Positions 1 through 8,603 of a stretch of 47,092 nt of DNA are shown here, piece after piece. The stretch comes from Acidobacteriota bacterium (lineage in GTDB: Bacteria > Acidobacteriota > Thermoanaerobaculia > UBA5066): contig PLZI01000013.1 in NCBI GenBank assembly GCA_003152095.1, positions 1-47,092 of the forward strand. The letters run 5' to 3'. Within the stretch, counting starts at the first letter, position 1. Every line of letters starts with the position of its first letter. The notes under the pieces were generated by a model that saw only the letters and a program-made list of their open reading frames with translations, was not told where the DNA came from and ran no database searches. The position numbers and the translations under genes were made by a program.

Positions 1-233
1 TCGAGGAACGCCGCGAAGTGCATCACGGCGAAGGCGCCCGTGCGTTTGAGCGCCGCCCGCACGGCGCCGGTGTCCGCGATGTCGCCCTCCACGAGCTCGC
101 CGTACCGGACGGCCTCGCGATGGCCGGCGACGAGATTGTCGAAGACGACCACCCGGTAGCCGGCGCGGCTCAGCGCTTTCGCCGCGTGGCTGCCGATATA
201 GCCGGCGCCGCCGGTCACCAGCACGGTGGTCAT
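1..233 (-). CDS. galE: UDP-glucose 4-epimerase, N-terminal part (cut by window edge)
   Basis: Only the first 77 codons lie in the window; the rest runs off the left edge. The protein opens with the NAD-binding Rossmann motif of extended short-chain dehydrogenases, [13 protein letters not shown], followed by FDNL at the end of the second strand, EGDI, and the HFAA motif typical of GalE. The family interconverts UDP-glucose and UDP-galactose in the cytoplasm and feeds polysaccharide synthesis. The start is the ATG at 233-231; I see no clear ribosome binding site before it. It lies 61 bp downstream of the aminotransferase on the same strand and may be co-transcribed with it. A closely related nucleotide-sugar epimerase is the main alternative, because the substrate-specific C-terminal half is not visible. 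Confidence 0.85.
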   Translation of the reverse strand, partial: MTTVLVTGGAGYIGSHAAKALSRAGYRVVVFDNLVAGHREAVRYGELVEGDIADTGAVRAALKRTGAFAVMHFAAFL

Positions 234-294
234 CTGCAGCGGATCGGGGCGGCCCTCATTGGGCGCGAGTGTCTGGGGGACACGCCCCGGCTCG

Positions 295-1554
295 TCAAGC
301 CGCGTGCGCGGCCGAAGCCGGGTCGTTCGCATCCGCCGCCATTTCGCGGAGGATCCCGCCGAGGATCTCGAGGCCGCGCTCCGCGGCCTCTACGCTGGCA
401 TTGGAGAAGTTGAGCCGCAGGGCCGGCGAGGCGCCGGCCCGATCGGCCAGGAAGTGTTCGCCCGGCGTGAACAGCACCTTTTGCTGCATCGCCCGCGCCA
501 GCAGCGCCTGAGGCTCCAGGCCGGCCGCCAGCCGCACCCAGAAGAACAACCCGCCGGGCGGGACATCCCATTCCGCCAATCCGCCCAGATGCCGCTCCAG
601 CGCCTCGGCGAAGCGGTCGCGGCGCGTGCGATAGTGCTCGGCCAGGCGCCCGAGCCGCGCCGGGCGGCCCGGATCGTTCAGATAATGCAGCGCCGCCCAT
701 TGGCCGACGCGGCTGGTGTGCAGGTCCGCCGCCTGCTTCAGCCGCGACAGGGGCGTGAACAGGTCCTCCGACGCCGCCAGGAATCCGAGCCTCAGCCCCG
801 GCGCCAAATCCTTGGAGAACGAGCCCTGATAGACCCAGGAACCGCCGGTCATGAAACTGGCGATCGGCCGCCGCTCGCAATCCTCATAGGCCAGCTCGCG
901 ATAGGGGTCGTCCTCGAACAGCACCACATCCTGGGCCTGGCAGGCCGCGGCCAGAGCCATCCGCTCCTCAAGGCTCCAGCACCGTCCGGTGGGGTTCTGG
1001 AATGTCGGGGTGACATAGGCCAGGGCCGGCGCAGGCCCATCGCCCCAGCCGCCGGGGGGCATGGCCTGCAAATCCGCCCCGAAAAAGCGGAACACCTGCA
1101 GGGCGGCCAGGTAGGCCGGCGATTCCACTGCCACCGGTGTTCCGGCGTCGATACAGAGCTTGGCGACCAGGTCGATGCCTTGCTGGGAACCCGACAGCAC
1201 CATCACCCGCTCGGCCGGGCAGTCCAGGCCGATGGCGGCCAGCTCCTGGGCGATGGCCGCCCTGAGCTCCGGTTCGCCCTCGGTGGGGCCATATTGCAGC
1301 AGGCTTCTGGGCGGGACCGGCAGGGCGATGTCCTCGAAGGTCTCGGGCGCGGGCAGGCCGCCGGCGAAGGAGATGATGTCGGGATACTCCGTGAGCTTGA
1401 GGAGCTCGCGGATCATCGAGGCCGTGATGCGCTGCGTCCGCTGGGCAAAACGCTGGCTCCAAAGGGTTTCCGGGGCGGGAGCGGACGGGCGCGCGATGGT
1501 CCCGTCCGCGATCCGACTGCCGAGAGGATTTTCCCCGGCCGTGACGATCGACAT
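295..1554 (-). CDS. PLP-dependent aminotransferase, class I/II (2-aminoadipate/MocR-type fold)
   Basis: A 419-residue fold-type I aminotransferase. Visible motifs are [11 protein letters not shown] near residue 61, [11 protein letters not shown] near 88 (the usual YGxxxGxxxLR element), PTFQNPTG at 183-190 with Asn187, EDDPYRE at 214-220, and the PLP Schiff-base lysine in [15 protein letters not shown] (Lys248). This layout matches the LysN/2-aminoadipate aminotransferase group, which shares its catalytic domain with MocR regulators, but there is no N-terminal GntR helix-turn-helix. The amino-donor substrate cannot be read from the sequence. I chose the ATG at 1554 because the 16 extra residues of the longer frame (to 1602) are not family-like. 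Leucine is mostly CTG here, unlike the CTC/CTT-rich genes further right, which may signal a different origin. Confidence 0.85.
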   Translation of the reverse strand: MSIVTAGENPLGSRIADGTIARPSAPAPETLWSQRFAQRTQRITASMIRELLKLTEYPDIISFAGGLPAPETFEDIALPVPPRSLLQYGPTEGEPELRAAIAQELAAIGLDCPAERVMVLSGSQQGIDLVAKLCIDAGTPVAVESPAYLAALQVFRFFGADLQAMPPGGWGDGPAPALAYVTPTFQNPTGRCWSLEERMALAAACQAQDVVLFEDDPYRELAYEDCERRPIASFMTGGSWVYQGSFSKDLAPGLRLGFLAASEDLFTPLSRLKQAADLHTSRVGQWAALHYLNDPGRPARLGRLAEHYRTRRDRFAEALERHLGGLAEWDVPPGGLFFWVRLAAGLEPQALLARAMQQKVLFTPGEHFLADRAGASPALRLNFSNASVEAAERGLEILGGILREMAADANDPASAAHAA

Positions 1555-1562
1555 GGGCACAC

Positions 1563-1588
1563 CCCTAGAGCAAGGGTCGCGCCTAGGG
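1563..1588. promoter_or_regulatory. inverted repeat before the aminotransferase
   Basis: CCCTAG (1563-1568) and CTAGGG (1583-1588) are exact inverted copies 14 bp apart, ending 9 bp upstream of the aminotransferase ATG. The position suits an operator or a leader hairpin. Function is inference only. Confidence 0.25.
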
Positions 1589-1670
1589 TGCCCGGCCGCC
1601 ATGATGCGGGCTGATCAGGGCGAAATGCGAACGTGGTGCAGCCTGGGGACGAGGGCATCGGCCGAGGTGA

Positions 1671-1697
1671 GAGTCTTATGAGAAGTCTGATAGACTC
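1671..1697 (+). promoter_or_regulatory. vapBC promoter/operator with nested inverted repeats
   Basis: A -10-like TAGACT lies at 1691-1696, seven bases before the vapB ATG, leaving no room for a Shine-Dalgarno sequence. The box is one arm of an inverted repeat, AGTCT-GAT-AGACT (1684-1696), and GAGTCT (1671-1676) pairs with AGACTC (1692-1697). Ribbon-helix-helix antitoxins usually bind such repeats over their own promoter, so this is a plausible autoregulatory operator. Confidence 0.5.
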
Positions 1698-1703
1698 ATC
1701 GAG

Positions 1704-1967
1704 ATGAGTAAGCGTCTTCAGGTCCTTCTCGACGAGCCGGAAATCCGCGAGATCCAGCGCGCCGCGCGTGCGAAGCGCATGACCGTCGCCGAGTGGGTGC
1801 GCGGCGCTCTTCGGGATGCGCGGCGCCGCGAGCCGCTTGGGGACGTCGCGGAGAAGATCGCCGCGATTCGAAGGGCTGCGCGACACTCCTTCCCGTCGGG
1901 CGACATCGAACAGATGCTCGCGGAGATCGAGAAGGGCTACGGGTCAGGGGGCCCCGAGGAACCTTGA
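1704..1967 (+). CDS. ribbon-helix-helix antitoxin, VapB-like
   Basis: An 87-residue protein. The N-terminus reads as a ribbon-helix-helix DNA-binding domain: a short strand ([10 protein letters not shown], residues 3-12) followed by two helices ([28 protein letters not shown]). The C-terminal acidic/amphipathic part (roughly residues 55-87) would wrap around the toxin. The next gene encodes a PIN-domain RNase and overlaps this stop codon by three bases, the usual antitoxin-toxin order and coupling. The complex probably represses its own promoter through the inverted repeats at 1671-1697. The ATG at 1704 follows a TAGACT -10 box by seven bases, so the mRNA may be leaderless. Confidence 0.75.
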   Translation: MSKRLQVLLDEPEIREIQRAARAKRMTVAEWVRGALRDARRREPLGDVAEKIAAIRRAARHSFPSGDIEQMLAEIEKGYGSGGPEEP

Positions 1968-2359
1968 TCTTCGTCGACTCCAACATCCCGATGTACCTGA
2001 TCGGGACGCCTCATCCGCGCAAAGTCGATACGCAGAGGCTTCTCGAGCAACTTTCTTCGGAGAGACGCCGCCTCGTCACGGACGCTGAGGTTTTTCAGGA
2101 GATCCTGCACCGTTACGCTGCCATCGATCGCAAGGAGGCGATCCAGCCGGCCTTTGACGCGCTGCTCGCCGTCGTCGACGACGTATTTTCCGTCCAACGG
2201 TCCTCGGTCGAACGAGCAAAGGCGATCGTCCTGGCTCGGCGAAGACTGTCGGCCCGCGATGCCTTGCATCTCGCGGTCATGGAGGAGCAGGGGGTGAGCG
2301 AGATTCTGACGTTCGACGCCGGGTTCGACGGGTATCCCGGAATCACGCGCCTCCGTTGA
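1964..2359 (+). CDS. PIN-domain toxin ribonuclease, VapC-like
   Basis: A 131-residue PIN-domain protein starting at TTG 1964, whose last two bases lie in the antitoxin stop codon (TTGA overlap); GAGGAA at 1956-1961 can serve as ribosome binding site. The protein starts directly with the first PIN strand, MIFVDSN, giving the metal-binding Asp5. Other conserved acids are Glu42 (DAEVFQEIL), Asp99 (ARDALHLAV) and Asp118/Asp122 (TFDAGFD). VapC toxins are Mg2+-dependent endoribonucleases that cut tRNA or rRNA and are neutralised by the cognate antitoxin. All catalytic acids are present, so the toxin looks intact. The actual target RNA cannot be read from the sequence. Confidence 0.85.
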   Translation: MIFVDSNIPMYLIGTPHPRKVDTQRLLEQLSSERRRLVTDAEVFQEILHRYAAIDRKEAIQPAFDALLAVVDDVFSVQRSSVERAKAIVLARRRLSARDALHLAVMEEQGVSEILTFDAGFDGYPGITRLR

Positions 2360-2371
2360 GGTGGATGCCGA

Positions 2372-3670
2372 TTACTGCTGGCGGGCTGCCCGCGTTGACC
2401 GCATCACGAACCCGTCGTGCCACGACGTGTCATAGGGGTCGAGGAGTTCTTCCCAGTAGTCATTCGACCCCTCGACGCTGAAGGAGAGAAGTGCACGTTC
2501 ACCTTCGAAGACGACGACAACGAAGAAGCGGCTCTCATCTTCGGCCCAACCGAGCGCCTCGATGCTTCCTTCGAAGAACTCAGAGTGCCAGTCCTTGAGC
2601 GAGCGAATGCCGTCTCCCGTCCTGTCCAGAAGTGCGACCTCGTCCTTGCCATAGGACTGGTGGCTCTGCCGGATTCGGAACCTCTCGGTCGGCGAGTGCA
2701 ACTCGGCTTTATGCTCTGCGACCGCGGGTCCTTTCGGGTCGACACGCGCCCATGCGTTCGAACGGATCGGAAGAGAGAATGGGAACCTCGCCGAAGGAGC
2801 TCGGTCGATGCGTTCGCTCCGAACCGACGCCCTTGCCAGGAGACCCGTGGCCGGCTGAACCGTCCATCTCTCGACCCTGCGGATTTCCACGCGCTGTTCT
2901 CCTTCCCCGTCCTTGCAGGGGAGACCGAGCGGCGCTGTCGCGGCCTCGCCCTCAGTTCCGTCGTCGAGCCAAGCTCCGAAGAACGACCGGCGCCGGTAAA
3001 GCCAGTCGGTACGCGCTTGTCCGCGGACCATCGATGCGCAGCGGGAGTGCCACATGACTCCGTTGGCGCCTCCCGAGGAGATGAGGTCCGACCAGACGAG
3101 GTCGAAGTCGATGGCGCCGCCCTTGAGTCGGCGAGGTCGATAGATCACTTGCCGAAGGTATGAATTGTGTTCATGAGCGCCGGCGTCGTATCGGAAGGTG
3201 AACGACAGCCGCGAGTCTCCTTCGAAAAGGCTAAGAGTCTCGAGCTGGTGGCCCGAGTAACCTTCCGGCTTCAGTCGCCAGACAACGCGATGCCTTCCGG
3301 GGTCGAGGATGCCGACGACAGTGAACCCGCACTGCGTGCAGGCGCCCGTCGTGCCGTTCACGAGCACCAGCGCGAAGCGATCCTTGCCGAGGCCGAAGTC
3401 TGTGAGGAGGGACTCGGTTACGCGGGCGCGGGTTACGTTCCACTCAGGCTCCCCGTTGGGGTCCTCCGACCTCGGTGGCGGTTCGACGTATCCCGGCAAC
3501 AGGAGTCCGAGAATCTCTTGTTCCGATAGGCCGGGCATTTTGGCCAGTGGCGAGCTGGCTTGCCCAGCAGATAGGCGGGCAGAGACGACCATCAAAAAGG
3601 CCAGTATTTGAACGCTCGCGAAAGGCCGTCTGGTCATGAAACACCATTCAGCACGAAGCGTGCCGCTCAT
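2372..3670 (-). CDS. secreted protein of unknown function
   Basis: A 432-residue protein I cannot assign to a family. It begins with a signal-peptide-like segment: an arginine-containing N-region, a hydrophobic core (about residues 18-29, VQILAFLMVVSA) and a small-residue cleavage region (SAGQA). The ATG at 3670 is preferred because AGGA lies just upstream of it; an ATG at 3637 would also keep the signal peptide. The mature part is rich in beta-type and aromatic residues and has a CxxC (ACTQC) near residue 113 that could be a disulfide or metal site. The central part has many Trp/Arg residues, and a C-terminal stretch has several Phe/Val strands. It is convergent with vapC, ending 12 bp from its stop. 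No function is proposed. Confidence 0.6.
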   Translation of the reverse strand: MSGTLRAEWCFMTRRPFASVQILAFLMVVSARLSAGQASSPLAKMPGLSEQEILGLLLPGYVEPPPRSEDPNGEPEWNVTRARVTESLLTDFGLGKDRFALVLVNGTTGACTQCGFTVVGILDPGRHRVVWRLKPEGYSGHQLETLSLFEGDSRLSFTFRYDAGAHEHNSYLRQVIYRPRRLKGGAIDFDLVWSDLISSGGANGVMWHSRCASMVRGQARTDWLYRRRSFFGAWLDDGTEGEAATAPLGLPCKDGEGEQRVEIRRVERWTVQPATGLLARASVRSERIDRAPSARFPFSLPIRSNAWARVDPKGPAVAEHKAELHSPTERFRIRQSHQSYGKDEVALLDRTGDGIRSLKDWHSEFFEGSIEALGWAEDESRFFVVVVFEGERALLSFSVEGSNDYWEELLDPYDTSWHDGFVMRSTRAARQQ

Positions 3671-3745
3671 CTGTTCCTGAGGGCGATGTCAACGCGCAGA
3701 AGGAATGCCCCGCGATGGATTCCCGTGAGCCGAATCGGAGATGGT

Positions 3746-5836
3746 CTACTCCTCGACGACCTCCACCTTGCGGTGCTTGGCCCGCTCGGCGATGAGCTTC
3801 TCCTGGAGCGGACGCGGGACTTCCTCGTAGTGGCCCATCTCCATGTGGAACGAGCCCCGCCCCTGCGTGATGGCTCTGAGAATCGACCCGTACGAGATCA
3901 TCTCGGCGAGCGGGGCCTCGGCGCGGATGATCGAGTCCTCGCCTTCCTGTTCCATGCCCGCGGGCCGGCCCCGGCGTGACGTGAGGTCGCCCATGAGGTC
4001 GCCCATGTACTCCTGCGGAGCCCGGATCGCGATCTTCATGATCGGCTCGAGGATCGTCGGCTTCGCCCTCTCCATGGCATCCTTGTAGGCCAGCGAACCC
4101 GCGATCTTGAACGCCATCTCCGACGAGTCGACGTCATGGTACTGGCCGTCGTACAGCTCGACCCTGAAGTCCACCATCGGGAAACCGGCCAGAAATCCGC
4201 GCTTTCTCACGTCCTGAATGCCCTTTTCGACCGCGGGCACGTAGTTGCGCGGAATCGAGCCGCCGTAAAGGTCGTCGACGAACTGGAAGTCCTCGCCGCG
4301 CGCGAGGGGCTTGATGCGGATCTTGCAGTCGGCGAACTGGCCGTGGCCGCCCGTCTGCTTCTTGTGGCGGCCGTGCCCTTCGGCCGGACGCGTGATCGTC
4401 TCGCGGTACGGAACCTTCGGCGGGTGAAGGATGACCTCGACGCCGCTCTTTCTCTTCATGCGCGCGACCGCGATCTCGACGTGGAGCTGTCCCGCGCCCG
4501 CGAGGAGGAACTCGTGCGTGTCGGCGTCGCGCGAGAAGCGGAGGGACGGGTCCTCCTCGATCAGCTTGTGCAGCGCGACCGAGATCTTGTCCTCGTCGCC
4601 CTTGGATTTCGGCTCGATGGCGAAGGCGATCGCGGGCTCTGGAAACGCCGGAGGCGCGAAGATGAAGGGCTTCTCCTTCATGGAGAGGGAGTCGCCCGTA
4701 AGCGTCTCCTTGAGCTTCGCCACGCCGCCGATGTCGCCCGCGGGGATCTCGGCCACGTTCTGCATCGCCTTGCCGAGGGGCGAGAACACCTGACCGAAGC
4801 GCTCGGCCGTCTCACGCGCGGGGTTCCAATACGTGCCGTCGCTCTTGAATGTGCCCGAGACGACGCGGAACAGCGTCAAACGCCCCGCATAAGGGTCGGA
4901 GATCGTCTTGAAGACGAATGCGGCCGCGGGGCCGCTCGCGTCGGCGGCGAGGGCCTCGCTGGCACCGGCCTTGTTGCTGGCGACGGTCTGGAAGGAGTCG
5001 GCGGCGGGGAGCAGGTCGACGATCTCGTCGAGGAGTTTCTCGACTCCCGTCTCGTGGTCGCCGCTCGCCGCGAACAGGACCGGCGTGATCTTGCGATCGC
5101 GGATGGCCTTCGTGAGTGCGGGCTTCATCTGCTCCTCGGAGAGGTTCCCCTGCGCGAAGAACGTCTCCATGAGCTTGTCGTCGCCCTCGGCGACCATCTC
5201 GACAAGCGACTCGTGCAGCGTCGCGGTATCCTTCGCGAACTCGTCCGGGACGGGTCCCGGCACCGTTTTACCGGAGGCGTCGGTCAGGTAGCCCTGCATG
5301 GCCACGAGGTCGATGACGCCCCGAAAGGACTTCTCGCGCCCGATGGGAGCCTCGAGACAAATGCAGGATCGGCCGAACTTGCGGGAAAGCTGATCCATGA
5401 CACGGCCGCCGTCCGCGTTCTCGCGGTCCATGCGGTTGACCACCACGAGGCGTGGGAGGCCGAGCTCGTCGCAGAGCTTCCAGGCCTTCTCCGTCTGGAC
5501 CTCGACCCCCGCGACGGCGTCCACGACGAGAAGCGCCGCGTCCGCCGCTTTCAGGCCGCAGATCATTTCGGACACGAAGATCCCGTAGCCGGGCGTGTCG
5601 ATGAGGTTCACCTTTTTCTTCTTCCACTCGAGCGACGCGACCGCGAGCGAGATCGAGATTTTCCGTTCGATCTCTTCCGGGTCGAAGTCGGTCGGCGCGT
5701 TGCCATCCTCCACACGCCCGAAGCGCGGCGCCGCACCGGCCTCGTGCAGGAGAGCGGAAACGAGCGTCGTCTTGCCGACGCCGTTATGGCCGACGACGGC
5801 GACGTTGTGGATGGCGGAAGCGGGGTAAACCTTCAT
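3746..5836 (-). CDS. fusA2: elongation factor G paralogue, EF-G2 type
   Basis: A 696-residue translational GTPase with full EF-G domain order. The P-loop GHNGVGKTT is at residues 16-24, G3 is DTPGY at 80-84, and G4 is NRMD at 134-137 (NKMD is usual). ISISLAV replaces the canonical GITI switch region, as is usual in the EF-G2/spd-EFG2 group rather than the housekeeping FusA. A domain IV motif GGHGQFADC is present, as is the glycine-rich C-terminal part (YGSILRAITQGRG). Canonical EF-G moves tRNAs and mRNA through the ribosome; paralogues of this type have reduced or specialised roles. It stands alone, away from rpsL/rpsG/tuf, which also fits a paralogue. GGAGGG lies seven bases before the ATG. 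The C-terminal tail KHRKVEVVEE is charged. Confidence 0.88.
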   Translation of the reverse strand: MKVYPASAIHNVAVVGHNGVGKTTLVSALLHEAGAAPRFGRVEDGNAPTDFDPEEIERKISISLAVASLEWKKKKVNLIDTPGYGIFVSEMICGLKAADAALLVVDAVAGVEVQTEKAWKLCDELGLPRLVVVNRMDRENADGGRVMDQLSRKFGRSCICLEAPIGREKSFRGVIDLVAMQGYLTDASGKTVPGPVPDEFAKDTATLHESLVEMVAEGDDKLMETFFAQGNLSEEQMKPALTKAIRDRKITPVLFAASGDHETGVEKLLDEIVDLLPAADSFQTVASNKAGASEALAADASGPAAAFVFKTISDPYAGRLTLFRVVSGTFKSDGTYWNPARETAERFGQVFSPLGKAMQNVAEIPAGDIGGVAKLKETLTGDSLSMKEKPFIFAPPAFPEPAIAFAIEPKSKGDEDKISVALHKLIEEDPSLRFSRDADTHEFLLAGAGQLHVEIAVARMKRKSGVEVILHPPKVPYRETITRPAEGHGRHKKQTGGHGQFADCKIRIKPLARGEDFQFVDDLYGGSIPRNYVPAVEKGIQDVRKRGFLAGFPMVDFRVELYDGQYHDVDSSEMAFKIAGSLAYKDAMERAKPTILEPIMKIAIRAPQEYMGDLMGDLTSRRGRPAGMEQEGEDSIIRAEAPLAEMISYGSILRAITQGRGSFHMEMGHYEEVPRPLQEKLIAERAKHRKVEVVEE

Positions 5837-5843
5837 TCGGCGA

Positions 5844-5877
5844 CCCTCCGGATTTTCGTTTCGGGGCTGGAATTATA
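5844..5877 (-). promoter_or_regulatory. promoter -10 and ribosome binding site of fusA2
   Basis: On the minus strand a perfect TATAAT lies at 5877-5872 and the Shine-Dalgarno GGAGGG at 5849-5844, giving a short leader of about 30 nt before the ATG at 5836. I see no convincing -35 box. Confidence 0.5.
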
Positions 5878-5983
5878 GGGGGGCCCGTCCGGCTGCGGCA
5901 GGATCTTTTCATACCTGCGACACTGCGCAGGAAGAGCGCACAGGCGATGTGAGGACCGCGCACACGACTCGACGTGCGGCTGT

Positions 5984-5989
5984 TAGAAT
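5984..5989 (+). promoter_or_regulatory. possible -10 box upstream of the kinase gene
   Basis: TAGAAT matches TATAAT at five of six positions and would give a leader of about 80 nt for the kinase. No -35 element is evident. The first three bases are also the last stop codon before the kinase reading frame opens. Confidence 0.3.
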
Positions 5990-6073
5990 TTCGGTCCCCG
6001 GGGATCCGCCCGGTCGCCTGCGCGACCGCGCAGGCATGGAGGTTGTCTGCCGCTCGAACCGGGGTCGTCCCAT

Positions 6074-8593
6074 CTGCCCAGAAAATTCGCGCGTTACGAG
6101 GTAGAGCGCGAGCTTGGCAAAGGCGCGATGGGCGTCGTCTTCCTCGGACGCGACCCCGTCATCGGCCGCCGCGTCGCGCTGAAGACGATCCGGCCCAGCA
6201 TCGAGGACGACCCGGACGCGCGGGAGTTCGCGGAGCGCTTCCTTCGCGAGGCGCAGGCGGCGGGCACGCTGTCCCACCCGAACATCGTCACGATCCACGA
6301 CGTCGGCGAGGAAGTCGAGACCGGGACGTCCTTCATCGCGATGGAGTACGTGGAGGGAGAGAACCTCAAGCAGATCCTGAAGGACAAGGTCTCGTTGTCG
6401 TACGACCGGATCGCCGAGATCGTGAATGCCGTCGCAGACGCCCTCGACTACGCCCACCGCCGCGGCATCGTGCACCGCGACGTGAAGCCGGCCAACATCA
6501 TTCTCACGCCCGACGGCACGGTGAAGATCATGGACTTCGGGATCGCGAAGATGGAGAGCTCGAGTCTCACGGCCACCGGACAGTTCCTCGGCACGCCGAA
6601 TTACATGTCGCCCGAGCAGGTGACGGGCGAGGCCGTGGACGGGCGGAGCGACCTGTTCTCGCTTGGCGTGGTCCTGTACGAGCTCCTGACGAAGAAGAAA
6701 CCGTTCGCCGGCGACAACCTCACGTCGATCTCCTACAAGATCGTCCACGAGGAATTCCCGTCTCCGCAGACCTACGACGCGGCGATCCCGGCCGAGTTCA
6801 ACCCGATCCTCGCGCGCGCGCTCGCAAAGGACCCGGCGGACCGCTTTCAGAGCGGAAAAGACTTCGTGCGGGCCCTCTCCGAGTTTCGCGGCCGGCACGC
6901 CGAGATGGAAATGCTGAAGGATCTGGGCGAGATGGTCGCGCAGGCCGAGCGGCTCGGGCCGGTCTCTGCGGTCGAATCCAAGGAGATCTCCCCGGGGCCT
7001 GCGGCGACGAAGCCGTCACCTGCGGCGACGAGTCCCGCGCCTTTCGTGCCTCTCGCGCGTCCGGGAGCCTCGGGACCCCTCGGCGGAGGATCCACGTCCA
7101 TCGAGGACCTCGCCCGCCGGGGGCGAAGCGAGCTCGATCCGTCCCTGGCCGCGATGCCGCAGCACGCGCTAAGCGGTGGGTTTTCGGGTCCCGAATGGAG
7201 CCTGGACACGGACGCCTTGAGGCCAAATCCGGCGCCGAAAGGCCGCGAGAATGCTGCGCCGCGCGAGGTTGTGGCGTCCTCGCCGGGCACGCTCATTTCC
7301 GACGTGCAGCGAGGCATCAAGCCCGCGAGAGCCGGATCGCCTGTCTCGCCCGCCGTCCCCCCAGCGCCGACTTTTCCAAAGCCGCAATCGCCCGCTCCGC
7401 CAGTGGAGTCGAGGGGCGAGCCGCCTCGCGTCGCCAAGGCCGGCCGGGACATCACCGGGCCGATCCAGCCGGCGCGCCCGGCGGGTCCGGTGGGGCCACC
7501 CGCCCGGCCGCTCACGGGACGGCCCGCGAGCCCTCCCCGCGTTCCGGGCCGAGACATCACGGGACCTGTCGCGATGATCCCGCCTCGCGCCGGACCGCCG
7601 ACGTCAGGCAAAGTGAGCCTTGCTCCGGGCCCGCAGCTTCCCTTGGAAAAAGAGAGAGTGCCCAACATCCTCAAGCGCGACGTCAACCGCCGCTTCGTCG
7701 CTCTGATCGTCATCGGAGCCGTGCTTCTGGCGCTCGTGGTCGTCGGCGTTCTCGTGGAGCGGAGCCGCGCGATCGCGGGAAGGGCCGCCGACGAGGCGGC
7801 CGCGCGGGAAACGCTCGCGCGAAGGAAGCTTCTCGAGGACGGGTCCCGGATGCTGGCCGAGGGCCGACCGGCGGAGGCGCGCGCCGCTTTCCTCGAGCTG
7901 GTGCGGCAGGCTCCCGACTCGATGGCGGCCAAGGCGGCCCTCGAAAAGGCCGAGGCAGCGCTTGTGAAAAAGGACGAGGAGAGCCGCCGCCTCGCGGAGG
8001 TCGGCGCGCGTCTCGCGGTCGCTCGCGAGGCTCGCGACGCGAAGGACTTTCCCCGCGTGGTCGCCGAGGCGGATGTGGTCCTCGCGCTCGTCCCCGATTC
8101 CGCCGAGGCGACGGAGCTGAAGGCCGCCGCTCTGGAGGAAGTCGCCAAACAAGGGCGAGGGTCCCCAAAAAACGCCGTTCAGAAGACCCGCCAGACGAAA
8201 CCTTCTTCGAAAGTCCCTGCTGCCGTGCCGACGGCGGCGCCCGAGCCAATTGCCGTCGCGCCGAAGCCCGAACCTTCGCCCGCGCCGACGCCAACTCGCG
8301 TCCGGCTGCGCATTGCCGTGACCGTGCCGGCGCCGCAGGGATACGTCATGGTGCGCCGCAACGACGTCGAGGTCTTCCGGCGCACGTTCGATTTCGGCCG
8401 CAAGTCGGGTGGAGGGAGCCTCGACGGCGAGATCGACCTGCCGACCGGACCGGCCGAGTTCAAGGCCTGGGTCATCGCGACGGATCGCAGCGTCAACCAG
8501 TACAAGGTCGTCACGTTGACACTCGGCGGCGACGGCCGGACGCTGACGCTCGACGTGGATGCCGCAAAGAGCCTCACGGTCACGTTGCGTTAG
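6074..8593 (+). CDS. transmembrane Ser/Thr protein kinase (Hanks type), probable CTG start
   Basis: An 839-residue kinase if read from CTG 6074. The N-terminal catalytic domain (about 1-270) has the glycine loop LGKGAMGVVF (Gly15-Gly20), Lys37 in VALKTIR, HRDVKPAN (Asp136) and the DFG motif (Asp154), so it should be active. A long Pro/Ala-rich linker (about 290-520) carries GRDITGP twice. One membrane helix (about 541-563) follows, then a coiled/TPR-like region (about 575-700) and a beta-rich C-terminus. The predicted topology is an intracellular kinase with an extracytoplasmic sensor. The only ATG in this area (6128) would delete the first half of the glycine loop. Upstream codons back to the stop at 5984 include no ATG, GTG or TTG, so the start must be non-standard. 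The gamma-glutamyltransferase gene follows after 10 bp. Confidence 0.85.
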   Translation: MPRKFARYEVERELGKGAMGVVFLGRDPVIGRRVALKTIRPSIEDDPDAREFAERFLREAQAAGTLSHPNIVTIHDVGEEVETGTSFIAMEYVEGENLKQILKDKVSLSYDRIAEIVNAVADALDYAHRRGIVHRDVKPANIILTPDGTVKIMDFGIAKMESSSLTATGQFLGTPNYMSPEQVTGEAVDGRSDLFSLGVVLYELLTKKKPFAGDNLTSISYKIVHEEFPSPQTYDAAIPAEFNPILARALAKDPADRFQSGKDFVRALSEFRGRHAEMEMLKDLGEMVAQAERLGPVSAVESKEISPGPAATKPSPAATSPAPFVPLARPGASGPLGGGSTSIEDLARRGRSELDPSLAAMPQHALSGGFSGPEWSLDTDALRPNPAPKGRENAAPREVVASSPGTLISDVQRGIKPARAGSPVSPAVPPAPTFPKPQSPAPPVESRGEPPRVAKAGRDITGPIQPARPAGPVGPPARPLTGRPASPPRVPGRDITGPVAMIPPRAGPPTSGKVSLAPGPQLPLEKERVPNILKRDVNRRFVALIVIGAVLLALVVVGVLVERSRAIAGRAADEAAARETLARRKLLEDGSRMLAEGRPAEARAAFLELVRQAPDSMAAKAALEKAEAALVKKDEESRRLAEVGARLAVAREARDAKDFPRVVAEADVVLALVPDSAEATELKAAALEEVAKQGRGSPKNAVQKTRQTKPSSKVPAAVPTAAPEPIAVAPKPEPSPAPTPTRVRLRIAVTVPAPQGYVMVRRNDVEVFRRTFDFGRKSGGGSLDGEIDLPTGPAEFKAWVIATDRSVNQYKVVTLTLGGDGRTLTLDVDAAKSLTVTLR

Positions 8594-8603
8594 GTTTAGT
8601 CAC

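Noticed and set aside
4136-5878. 580-codon open frame on the plus strand opposite EF-G2
   Set aside because: It mirrors the minus-strand EF-G2 gene; the translation is Arg/Asp/Glu-rich and low in complexity, as expected for antisense frames in GC-rich DNA.
6128-8593. kinase starting at ATG 6128
   Set aside because: It would lack the first half of the glycine loop needed for ATP binding, while the codons just upstream encode it.
8559-8603. longer gamma-glutamyltransferase start overlapping the kinase
   Set aside because: The extra residues precede a complete signal peptide and add nothing family-like.
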